A stretch of 43,478 nt of DNA from UBA6911 sp964481255. Its GTDB lineage: Bacteria; Acidobacteriota; UBA6911. Of this stretch, positions 36,985 to 43,478 are shown in pieces. The notes below the pieces were generated by a model. The model did no database searches. It saw only the letters and a program-made list of their open reading frames with translations, and was not told the DNA's origin. The stretch is taken from the NCBI GenBank assembly GCA_964481255.1, contig CAYZTZ010000016.1, positions 1 through 43,478 on the forward strand, given 5' to 3'. Position 1 is the stretch's first letter, and each line of letters opens with the position of its first letter. The translations under genes and the position numbers were made by a program.

Positions 36985-37562
36985 CGGCGTTTGTTTTCGA
37001 TGTGAAGATACGGACGCAAAGGAGGATATGGTTTATCATTCGCCGAGCGTTCGATATCGGCCAGGTCCTTTTTTCGGCCCGTGGCGCGCCCGATGGAATG
37101 GACCGGCACCGCGCCGAGATAGCCGGATTCCATGGGGGCAGCGGCTTCCTCCGATGGAACGCCCTTGGCGGATGTCGGCAGATCGATGCAGACCGGGGGC
37201 ACCCCAAGCTGCACGACCCTGTCGGGATCTTGAAAATCATCCGCAAGGAGATCCGGAGACTGGAATCCAAATGCCGCCGGAGCTGGAAGAATGCGTTGGG
37301 CGTTTTCGGGATCCGGCCGCAGATCGTCGATCCCGAAAATCCTGGAGAGCGGTTGTTGCGAGCCGCCTTCTCAACTTCCAGAAAGCGGCACCAAGGGCGC
37401 AATGGAGGAGTCTCAAAATCATTGACACGTCCCTAACGCTGCTTCGCTTACCGGTTGCCATCATTTGGGGCTTTTTGGGGGAACGGCGCTTTCGAGCAAA
37501 ATCATTCGCACCCGTGGGGCCGGGTACAGGGGCTGTCCGCGGGGCGAGAAAAGGAGAGGATG
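36985..37562. other. Intergenic stretch carrying a pseudogene
   Basis: No intact gene is seen between the DUF2339 gene and the exported cupin-like gene. The main content is a broken minus-strand nucleotidyltransferase gene (37035-37370). A Shine-Dalgarno AAGGAGAGG just before 37560 serves the next gene. Confidence 0.5.
37035..37370 (-). pseudogene. Nucleotidyltransferase (MNT/AbiEii-like), broken remnant
   Basis: One continuous minus-strand frame reads GIDDLRPDPENAQRIL, DDFQDPDRVVQLGVPPVCID, LPTSAKGVPSEEA and VHSIGRATGRKKDLADIE. This follows the known order of small bacterial nucleotidyltransferases (DID-RPDPEN, F-PDRVVQLG-PP-RIDLLTS-G, NKRATGR-KDLADIE). The frame is closed upstream by a TGA at 37373-37371, and the N-terminal GG-A-G half is found only as scattered out-of-frame words. 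Downstream it runs without its own stop toward the DUF2339 gene end. It is a decayed toxin-antitoxin or defence-related nucleotidyltransferase. Confidence 0.65.
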
Positions 37563-38069
37563 ATGAGACGGGGGATACGAATAGCATTGCTGGCTTCGTT
37601 CATAACCGGCCTGCCGGCTTGGGGCGGCATGGGAGCGTCCTCCCGGGCTCCGGATCAGACAAAGTACGGGAAATACATCATTTCCAAGGACATCTATTTG
37701 AAAATACCGGAGGAATACACCGGGACATCCCTGCTTTCACACAACGGCGAGCTGAAAGCCGATCTGAGCATGGGGTACCATTGCGTGACGAAGCCGATCC
37801 TTTTCAGCGAGACGCACACGCACAACAATGAGGAGATCCTGTGCTTCATCGGCGGGGATCCTCGGGATATCACCGACTTCGGAGCGGAGGTCGAGATAAC
37901 GCTCGGGCCTGAAAAGGAGAAACATCGCATCACTCAGACCGCGTGTGTCTCAATCCCGGCCAATCTGCCGCATTGCCCGCTCCACATACGGAAAGTGGAC
38001 AAGCCGATCGTTTTCCTTGAGATCTCTCTGACCCGTTCCTACAAGGCTCCCGGCAGCAGCTATCGCTAG
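37563..38069 (+). CDS. Exported cupin-like protein
   Basis: A 168-residue protein with a signal peptide (MRRGIRIALLASFITGLPAW). The mature part contains ETHTHNNEEILCFIGGDP, an H-x-H-x(3)-E-E cluster of cupin metal sites, and a later His in IPANLPHCPLHI where the last cupin ligand falls. A metal-binding double-stranded beta-helix is therefore likely. No enzyme role can be named. Two adjacent ATG codons (37560 and 37563) follow AAGGAGAGG; the second has the better spacing. The longer frame back to 37455 is not supported. It stands alone. Confidence 0.7.
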   Translation: MRRGIRIALLASFITGLPAWGGMGASSRAPDQTKYGKYIISKDIYLKIPEEYTGTSLLSHNGELKADLSMGYHCVTKPILFSETHTHNNEEILCFIGGDPRDITDFGAEVEITLGPEKEKHRITQTACVSIPANLPHCPLHIRKVDKPIVFLEISLTRSYKAPGSSYR

Positions 38070-38387
38070 TCCGCTAGGTCCGTGATGAATAATCGAGCCT
38101 CCGAGCGGGCTGTTTGAAGCCCCGGGAATGAGGATTTGTCCCAATGGGCGTTCCCATCGGGGCCGGCGGGCTGTATTCGGGCCGGCCCGGCGCTCGCGCC
38201 GGCTGCATGACGGCGAGATTCCCGCGGGCGCTCCGCCTGTATCCAGGTCCTATCGGCCCTGGAAGGGTCGCGGTTCATCGAGATCATTGTGGACGTGATC
38301 CCGGAGGATGCGCTCGCCAATATCAACGACGGTGCCGATCCGACGGGCTTGGTCGTGCCCGGCCATAAGAAGCCGGGGGGAAAGGTG
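38070..38387. other. Intergenic stretch with a possible protein remnant
   Basis: A plus-strand frame across about 38240-38390 reads QVLSALEGSRFIEIIVDVIP, then EDALANINDGADPTGLVVPG, which is protein-like but has no start of its own and no recognised family. It is probably a relic. Nothing else is seen. Confidence 0.35.
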
Positions 38388-38603
38388 CTAGGGTTCCCGG
38401 ACCCCCTCACCTTTTTTCTTTTTCCAGGTTCCGAACAATGCCGTCGTCAACGCCAGCATGATCTCGTCGACAAAGGGAATAAGATCCGGTACCAGAAAGT
38501 CCAGCAGCGTAAGAATCCCAAAAAGCAGGAATAGAGTCGGGAAGCGCAGATTGAGACGCTCCAGAAGGCGGCTTATGACCGATGCCCGCGCCGGTGAAAC
38601 CAT
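38388..38603 (-). CDS. DUF6116-like small membrane protein
   Basis: A 71-residue protein. SRLLERLNLRFPTLFLLFGI leads into one hairpin-like hydrophobic stretch (LLDFLVPDLIPFVDEIMLAL), ending in a basic tail WKKKKGEG. RFPTLF and VPDLIPFVDEI are the signature words of DUF6116 proteins, small single- or two-helix membrane proteins of unknown role. I chose ATG 38603 (GAGGT just upstream); the frame back to 38801 adds sequence unlike the family. Confidence 0.7.
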   Translation of the reverse strand: MVSPARASVISRLLERLNLRFPTLFLLFGILTLLDFLVPDLIPFVDEIMLALTTALFGTWKKKKGEGVREP

Positions 38604-38787
38604 AGACCTCAAACTCCAGCGGGTCTCCTGCATTGATGGCATGTTCAACCGAACCATTATAGCCAATGCGACCGGGCTGTGACAGGATGCGTTGTTGATC
38701 CTGTCCCCGCAGACCTTTCTATTCCGGAGCGCGAGAGCGGAAGGGAGGACGTGGAGGAGATCGGTACAAGCTCCGCCCGTGTATTCT

Positions 38788-39234
38788 ATGGTCGCTTCCA
38801 CTCTTCACGGTGTGGAATCATCATCTCCCATAAGAGGGCCGATTCTCGGAATGGTCTGCGGAGCAGCTATGATCCCTGTTGAATCACTCGATTCGGAGGG
38901 CCGGAGATTGATTCGTGTCTGCAATGCGCTCGCTCCGCCCCTGCGCCCTTCATCGGAAGACATCGGATGGTATGAGCAGGGATGGGCTGACTGGGAGGGA
39001 TCGAAGGTCCTCATCCAAGGGGTTACTCCGGAGCTGTTGGACCTGGCGCTGCGCAAAAAGGCCGCCCGCTACGGCCACTGGGAGGAATGGAGCTGGTCCG
39101 GCAAGGCATGCCAAAGGCACATACTCCGCCGCTTCATCATTTGCCTGTTCGCCTATCCTCTGTTCGTGCCTTCGTTGTCCGGCATTCAAAGGGCCCGGAC
39201 ATTGACGTGCCTGTGCTTTTGTCTGTGTTCTTGA
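38788..39234 (+). pseudogene. Truncated SAM-dependent methyltransferase-like gene
   Basis: The frame encodes APPLRPSSEDIGWYEQGWAD followed by KVLIQGVTPELLDLA. This resembles the N-terminal region of a group of class I methyltransferases (LRPSPEDI-WYE, then ALLLGVTPEL). Right after this motif the sequence turns into unrelated residues and a Cys-rich tail, so the SAM-binding fold is not completed. ATG 38788 or a later ATG may have been the start. It is best read as a 3'-truncated gene; a short functional protein is less likely. Confidence 0.5.
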
Positions 39235-39372
39235 TCGTTATCTGTGCTATAAGGGCGGCACAATAAGAACTACCGCCGATTGGCCAGCGGAACAGGAACG
39301 GAGCAGAAAAGAAATTTCAGAAGACGCTGTCGACAAGAACCGGCAAAGTCGGATGGGATTCAATAGAAAAAT

Positions 39373-40560
39373 ATGCAGTGGTTCATTCTGAGCCTGCTGT
39401 TTGTCGCATCGACCATCAACTATCTGGACCGCGCTATTCTGGGCGTGCTTTTGCCTGAAGTCCGGAGAGAATTCGACATAAGCTCGAACGCCTATGGGAC
39501 CATTACCTTCGTATTCCAGATCGCTTATGCCGCCGGCTCCCTGATAGGCGGCAGGCTGCTCGACAAGATCGGCACGCGAATCGGTTTCGGCGCAGCCGCG
39601 ATACTCTGGTCTGCGGCCGCGACATTGAGCGCATTTGCTGCCGGTATCTTACAGTTCGGTCTGCTGAGAGCAGTGCTGGGGCTGGGCGAGGCGACCAACT
39701 TTCCAGCGTGCAACAAAGTTGCGGCAGAGAGGTTTTCGCCGGGTCAGCGCGCCATGGTCATGGGCGTGGTGCATGCCGGCGCCAATATTGCCAATATAAT
39801 CGGCCCTCCGTTGTTCATCTGGCTGGCCCTGATTTACGACTGGCGGACATGCTTTGCCGTAGTAGGCGGAATAGGATTCCTTTGGGTGCCGGCCTGGCTG
39901 TACGCCTATCGTACTCCGGCAAGATCGAAGGCGCCGGAGCGGGAGACAGGCAAGCTTTCCATGAAGGCTGTGCTTCATTATCGACAGACATGGGGATATG
40001 CGTGGGCCAAGTTCCTGACCGACCCGGTGTGGTGGTTCTACCTGTTCTGGATCCCCACCTATCTGAATGACGTCCGGCATTTCACTGCGGCGCAACGAGC
40101 GACCGCTCTGACCACCATCTACACAGTTTCCTGCGTCGGCGCACTGCTGGGGGGAGTGATTTCGAGTTACATGGTCCAGAGGGGTTGGAGCGTGGGCAAA
40201 GCGCGCAAGACGGTCATGGGGATCTGCGCGCTTATCATGCCCCTGTCCGCCCTGGGTGTCGTGGTCGAAAGTTCCGGGCTGGCTGTCGCCCTATTCAGCA
40301 TGGGGCTCACCGCCCATGCGGCCTGGATGACGAACCTCTTTACCACTCCCGCCGATGTGTTTCCCAAGCAGGCGGTCGGCAGCGCAAACGGTGTCGGCAT
40401 TTGCATGGGGGCGCTGGGGGGAGCTCTGTTTTCGGGCCTGGTGCCGGGCTATGTAATCCCTCTGGCCGGTTATATTCCGGTTCTTGTGACCATGAGCTGC
40501 TTCTATTTGATTGCCTGGTTTCTGGTGCACAGGCTCATGGGCAACCTGGAGCCAATATAA
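39373..40560 (+). CDS. MFS transporter (anion:cation symporter / hexuronate type)
   Basis: A 395-residue major facilitator with 12 predicted membrane segments. FVASTINYLDRAILGVLLPE is the N-terminal signature of the ACS subfamily (ExuT, GudP and relatives), and GGRLLDKIGTRIGF is the loop 2-3 motif. It would import an organic acid such as a hexuronate or sugar acid; the substrate cannot be named. The final codons and stop (CAATATAA) lie inside the left arm of a perfect 32-bp inverted repeat, which likely ends its transcript. The start at ATG 39373 has only a weak ribosome site. Confidence 0.9.
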   Translation: MQWFILSLLFVASTINYLDRAILGVLLPEVRREFDISSNAYGTITFVFQIAYAAGSLIGGRLLDKIGTRIGFGAAAILWSAAATLSAFAAGILQFGLLRAVLGLGEATNFPACNKVAAERFSPGQRAMVMGVVHAGANIANIIGPPLFIWLALIYDWRTCFAVVGGIGFLWVPAWLYAYRTPARSKAPERETGKLSMKAVLHYRQTWGYAWAKFLTDPVWWFYLFWIPTYLNDVRHFTAAQRATALTTIYTVSCVGALLGGVISSYMVQRGWSVGKARKTVMGICALIMPLSALGVVVESSGLAVALFSMGLTAHAAWMTNLFTTPADVFPKQAVGSANGVGICMGALGGALFSGLVPGYVIPLAGYIPVLVTMSCFYLIAWFLVHRLMGNLEPI

Positions 40561-40648
40561 AAGGGGACAGTCACCAGTGTCCCCATCAATAAAACTTTTT
40601 TACCAACCGTTTATTAGGGGACACTGGTGACTGTCCCCTTTTATATTG
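40553..40648. repeat. Perfect 32-bp inverted repeat (REP/BIME-like, possible bidirectional terminator)
   Basis: The arms 40553-40584 and 40617-40648 are exact reverse complements across all 32 bases, separated by a 32-base AT-rich spacer. Each arm is itself a small hairpin (GGGGACA ... TGTCCCC with loop GTCACCAG), the pattern of paired REP sequences. The left arm covers the last eight bases of the MFS gene including its stop codon. CCCCTTTTATATTG follows the right arm, so transcript ending is plausible. No RAYT transposase is in the window. Confidence 0.85.
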
Positions 40649-40728
40649 ACAATCTCGATCGAAATAGTAGACAATAGGGGCTGTTATGATTTTTCAGGGG
40701 ATAGCGTAAAGCAAAAAAGGATGGTGAA

Positions 40729-42036
40729 ATGGTTGGCAAAAACAGGAAGTACGGGCTGGCGACCCTGGCACTGCACGCCGGACAGAGACCGGATCCGTCC
40801 ACAACAGCCTGCGCCGTGCCGATTTATGCGACCAGCAGCTACGTTTTTGAGAGCCCGGAGCACGCCGCGGACCTGTTTGCGCTCAGGGAATCCGGCAATA
40901 TCTATTCCCGTATCATGAATCCCACCAACGATGTGCTCGAAAAACGCCTGGCGGCGCTTGACGGGGGAATCGGAGGGCTGGCATTCTCAAGCGGCCAGGC
41001 GGCCATTACGGCCGCTATCCTTACGATCACCCATTCGGGGCAGAATTTCCTCTCGTCATCCAGTCTGTATGGGGGTACATGGACGCTTTTCACCCAGACC
41101 TTCCGGAAGCTGGGCGTTGAAGTGAGGTTTTTCGATCCCGATCAACCGGATCGAATCGGCGGGCTGATCGATGAGAAGACGCGCCTGGTCTACCTTGAAT
41201 CCATCGGCAATCCCAAAAACGACATTCCTGATTTCCAGAGGATCTCGGATATCTCGCACCGGCACGGGCTTCCTGTCATCGTGGACAACACGGTCCTCAC
41301 GCCGTCGCTGTTTCTCCCCATGGAGCACGGCGCCGATATTGTCGTCTACTCCACGACAAAATTCATCGGCGGCCACGGCGTGCACGTGGGCGGAGCGATT
41401 GTGGACAGCGGCCTTTTCCCCTGGGAGGATGTTCCTGAAAAGTGGCCGGAGTTCACGGCCCCGGATGAAGCGTACCACGGAATGGTTTTTACGGAGGCGG
41501 TGAAACCCGTCGGAAATCTGGCCTATATCCTTCACATCCGCACTCACTGGCTGAGGGATACGGGGGCGTGCATGAGCCCTTTCGCCGCCTTCCTGTTCCT
41601 GCTGGGCCTGGAAACCCTCGCGGTGCGAATGGAGCGGCATGTCGCTAATGCTCTGTCGCTCGCGCAGTGGCTGGAAAAGCATCCCGCGGTCGAGTGGGTG
41701 AACTATCCCGGCCTGCCCAGCCACACGCACTACGGCCTTGCACAGCGCTATCTGAGAAACGGCGCGGGCGCCATCCTGGGATTCGGAATTCGAGGAGGTC
41801 GTGAGGCGGGGATAAAGTTCATAAACCATGTCCGCCTCGCCACCCACCTGGCGAATATCGGGGACGCCAGAACTCTTGTCATTCACCCCGCTTCGACGAC
41901 CCATTCCCAGCTCACCGAGGAAGAGCAGCGGAGGACGGGAGTCAATCAGGAATATATCCGTGTCTCCGTCGGCATCGAGGACATCGCGGACATCCTGGAG
42001 GATTTCGATCAGGCGCTGAGGGCGTCGCAGGCTTAA
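40729..42036 (+). CDS. metY: O-acetylhomoserine sulfhydrylase (aminocarboxypropyltransferase) MetY
   Basis: A 435-residue PLP enzyme that makes homocysteine from O-acetylhomoserine and sulfide (or methionine from methanethiol). LATLALHAGQRPDPSTTACA, FALRESGNIYSRIMNPTND, and the cofactor Lys211 in YSTTKFIGGHG are seen. The C-terminal HPASTTHSQLTEEEQ, then VRVSVGIEDI-like RVSVGIED, is the family signature. The gene after it, metX, starts three bases past its stop and makes its substrate, so the two form a methionine operon. No SAM riboswitch is recognisable in the 80 bases between the inverted repeat and the start. Confidence 0.96.
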   Translation: MVGKNRKYGLATLALHAGQRPDPSTTACAVPIYATSSYVFESPEHAADLFALRESGNIYSRIMNPTNDVLEKRLAALDGGIGGLAFSSGQAAITAAILTITHSGQNFLSSSSLYGGTWTLFTQTFRKLGVEVRFFDPDQPDRIGGLIDEKTRLVYLESIGNPKNDIPDFQRISDISHRHGLPVIVDNTVLTPSLFLPMEHGADIVVYSTTKFIGGHGVHVGGAIVDSGLFPWEDVPEKWPEFTAPDEAYHGMVFTEAVKPVGNLAYILHIRTHWLRDTGACMSPFAAFLFLLGLETLAVRMERHVANALSLAQWLEKHPAVEWVNYPGLPSHTHYGLAQRYLRNGAGAILGFGIRGGREAGIKFINHVRLATHLANIGDARTLVIHPASTTHSQLTEEEQRRTGVNQEYIRVSVGIEDIADILEDFDQALRASQA

Positions 42037-42039
42037 TCC

Positions 42040-43478
42040 ATGCGCACGGCGAACAATACAATCCACCAGGGAGTTTTTCAGAGCAGCGACAGCATGCGCT
42101 CTTCGCGTCCCCTCAGGCATGCCCTGCATGTCACATTCCGGGAGCCCCTGGATTTGGAACTTGGCGGCAGGCTCCCCGAGATAACGGTCGCTTATGAGAC
42201 CTACGGTCGGCTTAATTCGGAAAAGGACAACGCCATACTGATCTGCCATGCTCTAAGCGGCGATTCCCATGTCGCGCGCCACGATGAAGCCGACGATCCC
42301 GGCTGGTGGGATATCGTCGTCGGTCCCGGCAAAGCCATTGACACGGACCGATATTTCGTTATTTGCCCCAACGCCCTGGGAGGCTGCCGGGGAACCACCG
42401 GACCGAACAGCACGAATCCCGAGACGGGGCGGCCCTACGGCTCCGACTTTCCCACGATCACGACGCTGGATATCGTCAGAACGCAGAGACGGCTTATTCG
42501 CCATCTGGGGTTGGAGCGGCTCCTCGCGGTGGTCGGCGGATCCATGGGCGGCCAACAGGTTTTGACGTGGGCGACGCGATATCCCAAGGGGGCGGCCGGG
42601 GCGGTCGCCCTTGCAACCTCCGCCCGTTTGACGGCGCAGGCGCTGGCTTTCGATGTGGTTGCGCGCAATGCCATCCGGCATGACCCCAATTTCAACGGCG
42701 GCCGATACGCGGACAGCGGCGTGGTTCCAGCGTCCGGGCTGGCGCTGGCGCGCATGTTGGGCCATATCACGTATCTGTCTCCGGAAATCATGCGCGATAA
42801 GTTTGACGCCGATCGGCTGCGGCCCCGCGAAATCGAGACCGCGTTCGAGAGGATGTTCAGCGTCGGTTCCTATCTGGCCCACCAGGGGGATAAATTCGTG
42901 GAGCGGTTCGATGCCAACAGCTACATCCGGCTATCGCTGGCCATGGATCTGTTCAATCTTGGTGAAACCGCAGTAGAGTTGACGGAAAACCTGCGCCGTT
43001 CGCAATGCCGCTGGCTTATTGCGAGCTTCAGCAGTGATTGGCTGTTCCCGCCCGAACAGTCCCTGGAATTGACCCACGCGCTCCTTGCACTGGGGAAGCC
43101 GGTCAGCTACTGCAACGTCGCCAGCAAATGCGGGCATGACGCCTTCCTTCTGCCGAACGATCTGGCGGTCTACGGGGAATTGATCCGCGCATTCCTCAAC
43201 AATGTCCATAATGCGGCTCCCGCGGAGTCGGGCGAGGAGGATGTGCGCCCCCACGGTCCCGCAAGCATATTCGGGATGCAGCGCATCCCCAGGCTTGACA
43301 TCGATCAGATAGCGGATCTTATTGAGCCCGACGCCGCAGTCCTGGATCTCGGATGCGGCCGCGGGACTCTTCTGGCGAGACTGCGTTCCTGCGGCCGCAG
43401 GAAGCTCATGGGAATCGAAATCGGCCAGGAAGAAGTCCTGGCCTGCCTCCGTCAGGGGTTCGATGTGATCCAGGCGGA
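42040..43478 (+). CDS. metX: Homoserine O-acetyltransferase MetX fused to MetW (3' truncated by window edge)
   Basis: One frame stays open from ATG 42040 to the right edge (480 codons). The first 400 residues are MetX, an alpha/beta-hydrolase-fold acetyltransferase: VVGGSMGGQQ carries the nucleophile Ser168, SSDWLF the Asp333 and CGHDAF the His366. After a short linker rich in Ala, Glu and Gly (about 390-415) the frame continues, from about residue 418, as MetW: RLDIDQIADLI, then the SAM-binding-like VLDLGCGRGTLLARL (434-448) and CLRQGFDVIQ. MetX and MetW are usually neighbouring genes whose products act together. No stop separates them here. An internal ATG at 42094 is an alternative start. 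Confidence 0.93.
   Translation, partial: MRTANNTIHQGVFQSSDSMRSSRPLRHALHVTFREPLDLELGGRLPEITVAYETYGRLNSEKDNAILICHALSGDSHVARHDEADDPGWWDIVVGPGKAIDTDRYFVICPNALGGCRGTTGPNSTNPETGRPYGSDFPTITTLDIVRTQRRLIRHLGLERLLAVVGGSMGGQQVLTWATRYPKGAAGAVALATSARLTAQALAFDVVARNAIRHDPNFNGGRYADSGVVPASGLALARMLGHITYLSPEIMRDKFDADRLRPREIETAFERMFSVGSYLAHQGDKFVERFDANSYIRLSLAMDLFNLGETAVELTENLRRSQCRWLIASFSSDWLFPPEQSLELTHALLALGKPVSYCNVASKCGHDAFLLPNDLAVYGELIRAFLNNVHNAAPAESGEEDVRPHGPASIFGMQRIPRLDIDQIADLIEPDAAVLDLGCGRGTLLARLRSCGRRKLMGIEIGQEEVLACLRQGFDVIQA

Noticed and set aside
40649..40728. SAM riboswitch upstream of metY
   Set aside because: Only 80 bases lie between the inverted repeat and the start, too short for a SAM-I aptamer plus expression platform, and no typical core was recognisable.

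Overview
The window is about 43.5 kb of GC-rich (roughly 60 %) bacterial chromosomal DNA with ordinary bacterial start sites and Shine-Dalgarno sequences. The gene mix is catalase-peroxidase with a Fur-type regulator, an aldehyde:ferredoxin oxidoreductase homologue, a DUF2339 giant membrane protein, a MetX-MetW fusion, acyclic carotenoid genes, VapBC modules and many decayed gene fragments. It suggests a free-living soil or sediment bacterium, perhaps of the Acidobacteriota or a neighbouring phylum. That placement is inference; no rRNA or tRNA gene is visible to settle it. The many remnants (IS91 transposase, aldo/keto reductase, nucleotidyltransferase, methyltransferase) and palindromic elements indicate a slowly reshuffled accessory-rich region.

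Left part (1-14.96 kb): the tail of a VapC toxin; a repeat-bearing gap; a minus-strand perR-like/katG pair with a 15-bp 7-1-7 palindrome at the katG promoter; small unknown ORFs; an IS91 transposase relic; a lone radical SAM protein; a BamB/AOR-type tungsten oxidoreductase preceded by an RsbW-like kinase; a complete VapBC pair; an HSL-type esterase; two exported proteins of unknown role; and an exported beta-lactamase-fold hydrolase followed by a good terminator.

Middle (15.2-24.75 kb): a three- to four-gene plus-strand cassette encodes an HPr-kinase-like P-loop protein, a radical SAM/SPASM-like enzyme and a nucleotidyltransferase-GT2 glycosyltransferase fusion whose C-terminus is split off by a frameshift. 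I do not recognise this as a described pathway and consider it the best candidate for a new system. Facing it is a minus-strand export operon (TolC, HlyD-type adaptor, two ABC ATPases) whose expected permease genes are missing, next to a decayed aldo/keto reductase tail.

Right part (25.4-43.5 kb): a compact, mostly overlapping carotenoid operon (phytoene/squalene synthase, two CrtI-type flavoenzymes, an alpha/beta hydrolase, a GT2 glycosyltransferase and a CruF-like hydratase) that should make an acyclic, hydroxylated and probably glycosylated carotenoid. Then come a 101-bp MITE-like element, an SDR dehydrogenase, the DUF2339 protein, a nucleotidyltransferase pseudogene, an exported cupin-like protein, a DUF6116 small membrane protein, a truncated methyltransferase, an MFS transporter whose stop codon lies inside a perfect 32-bp inverted repeat, and metY followed by a metX-metW fusion that runs off the right edge.
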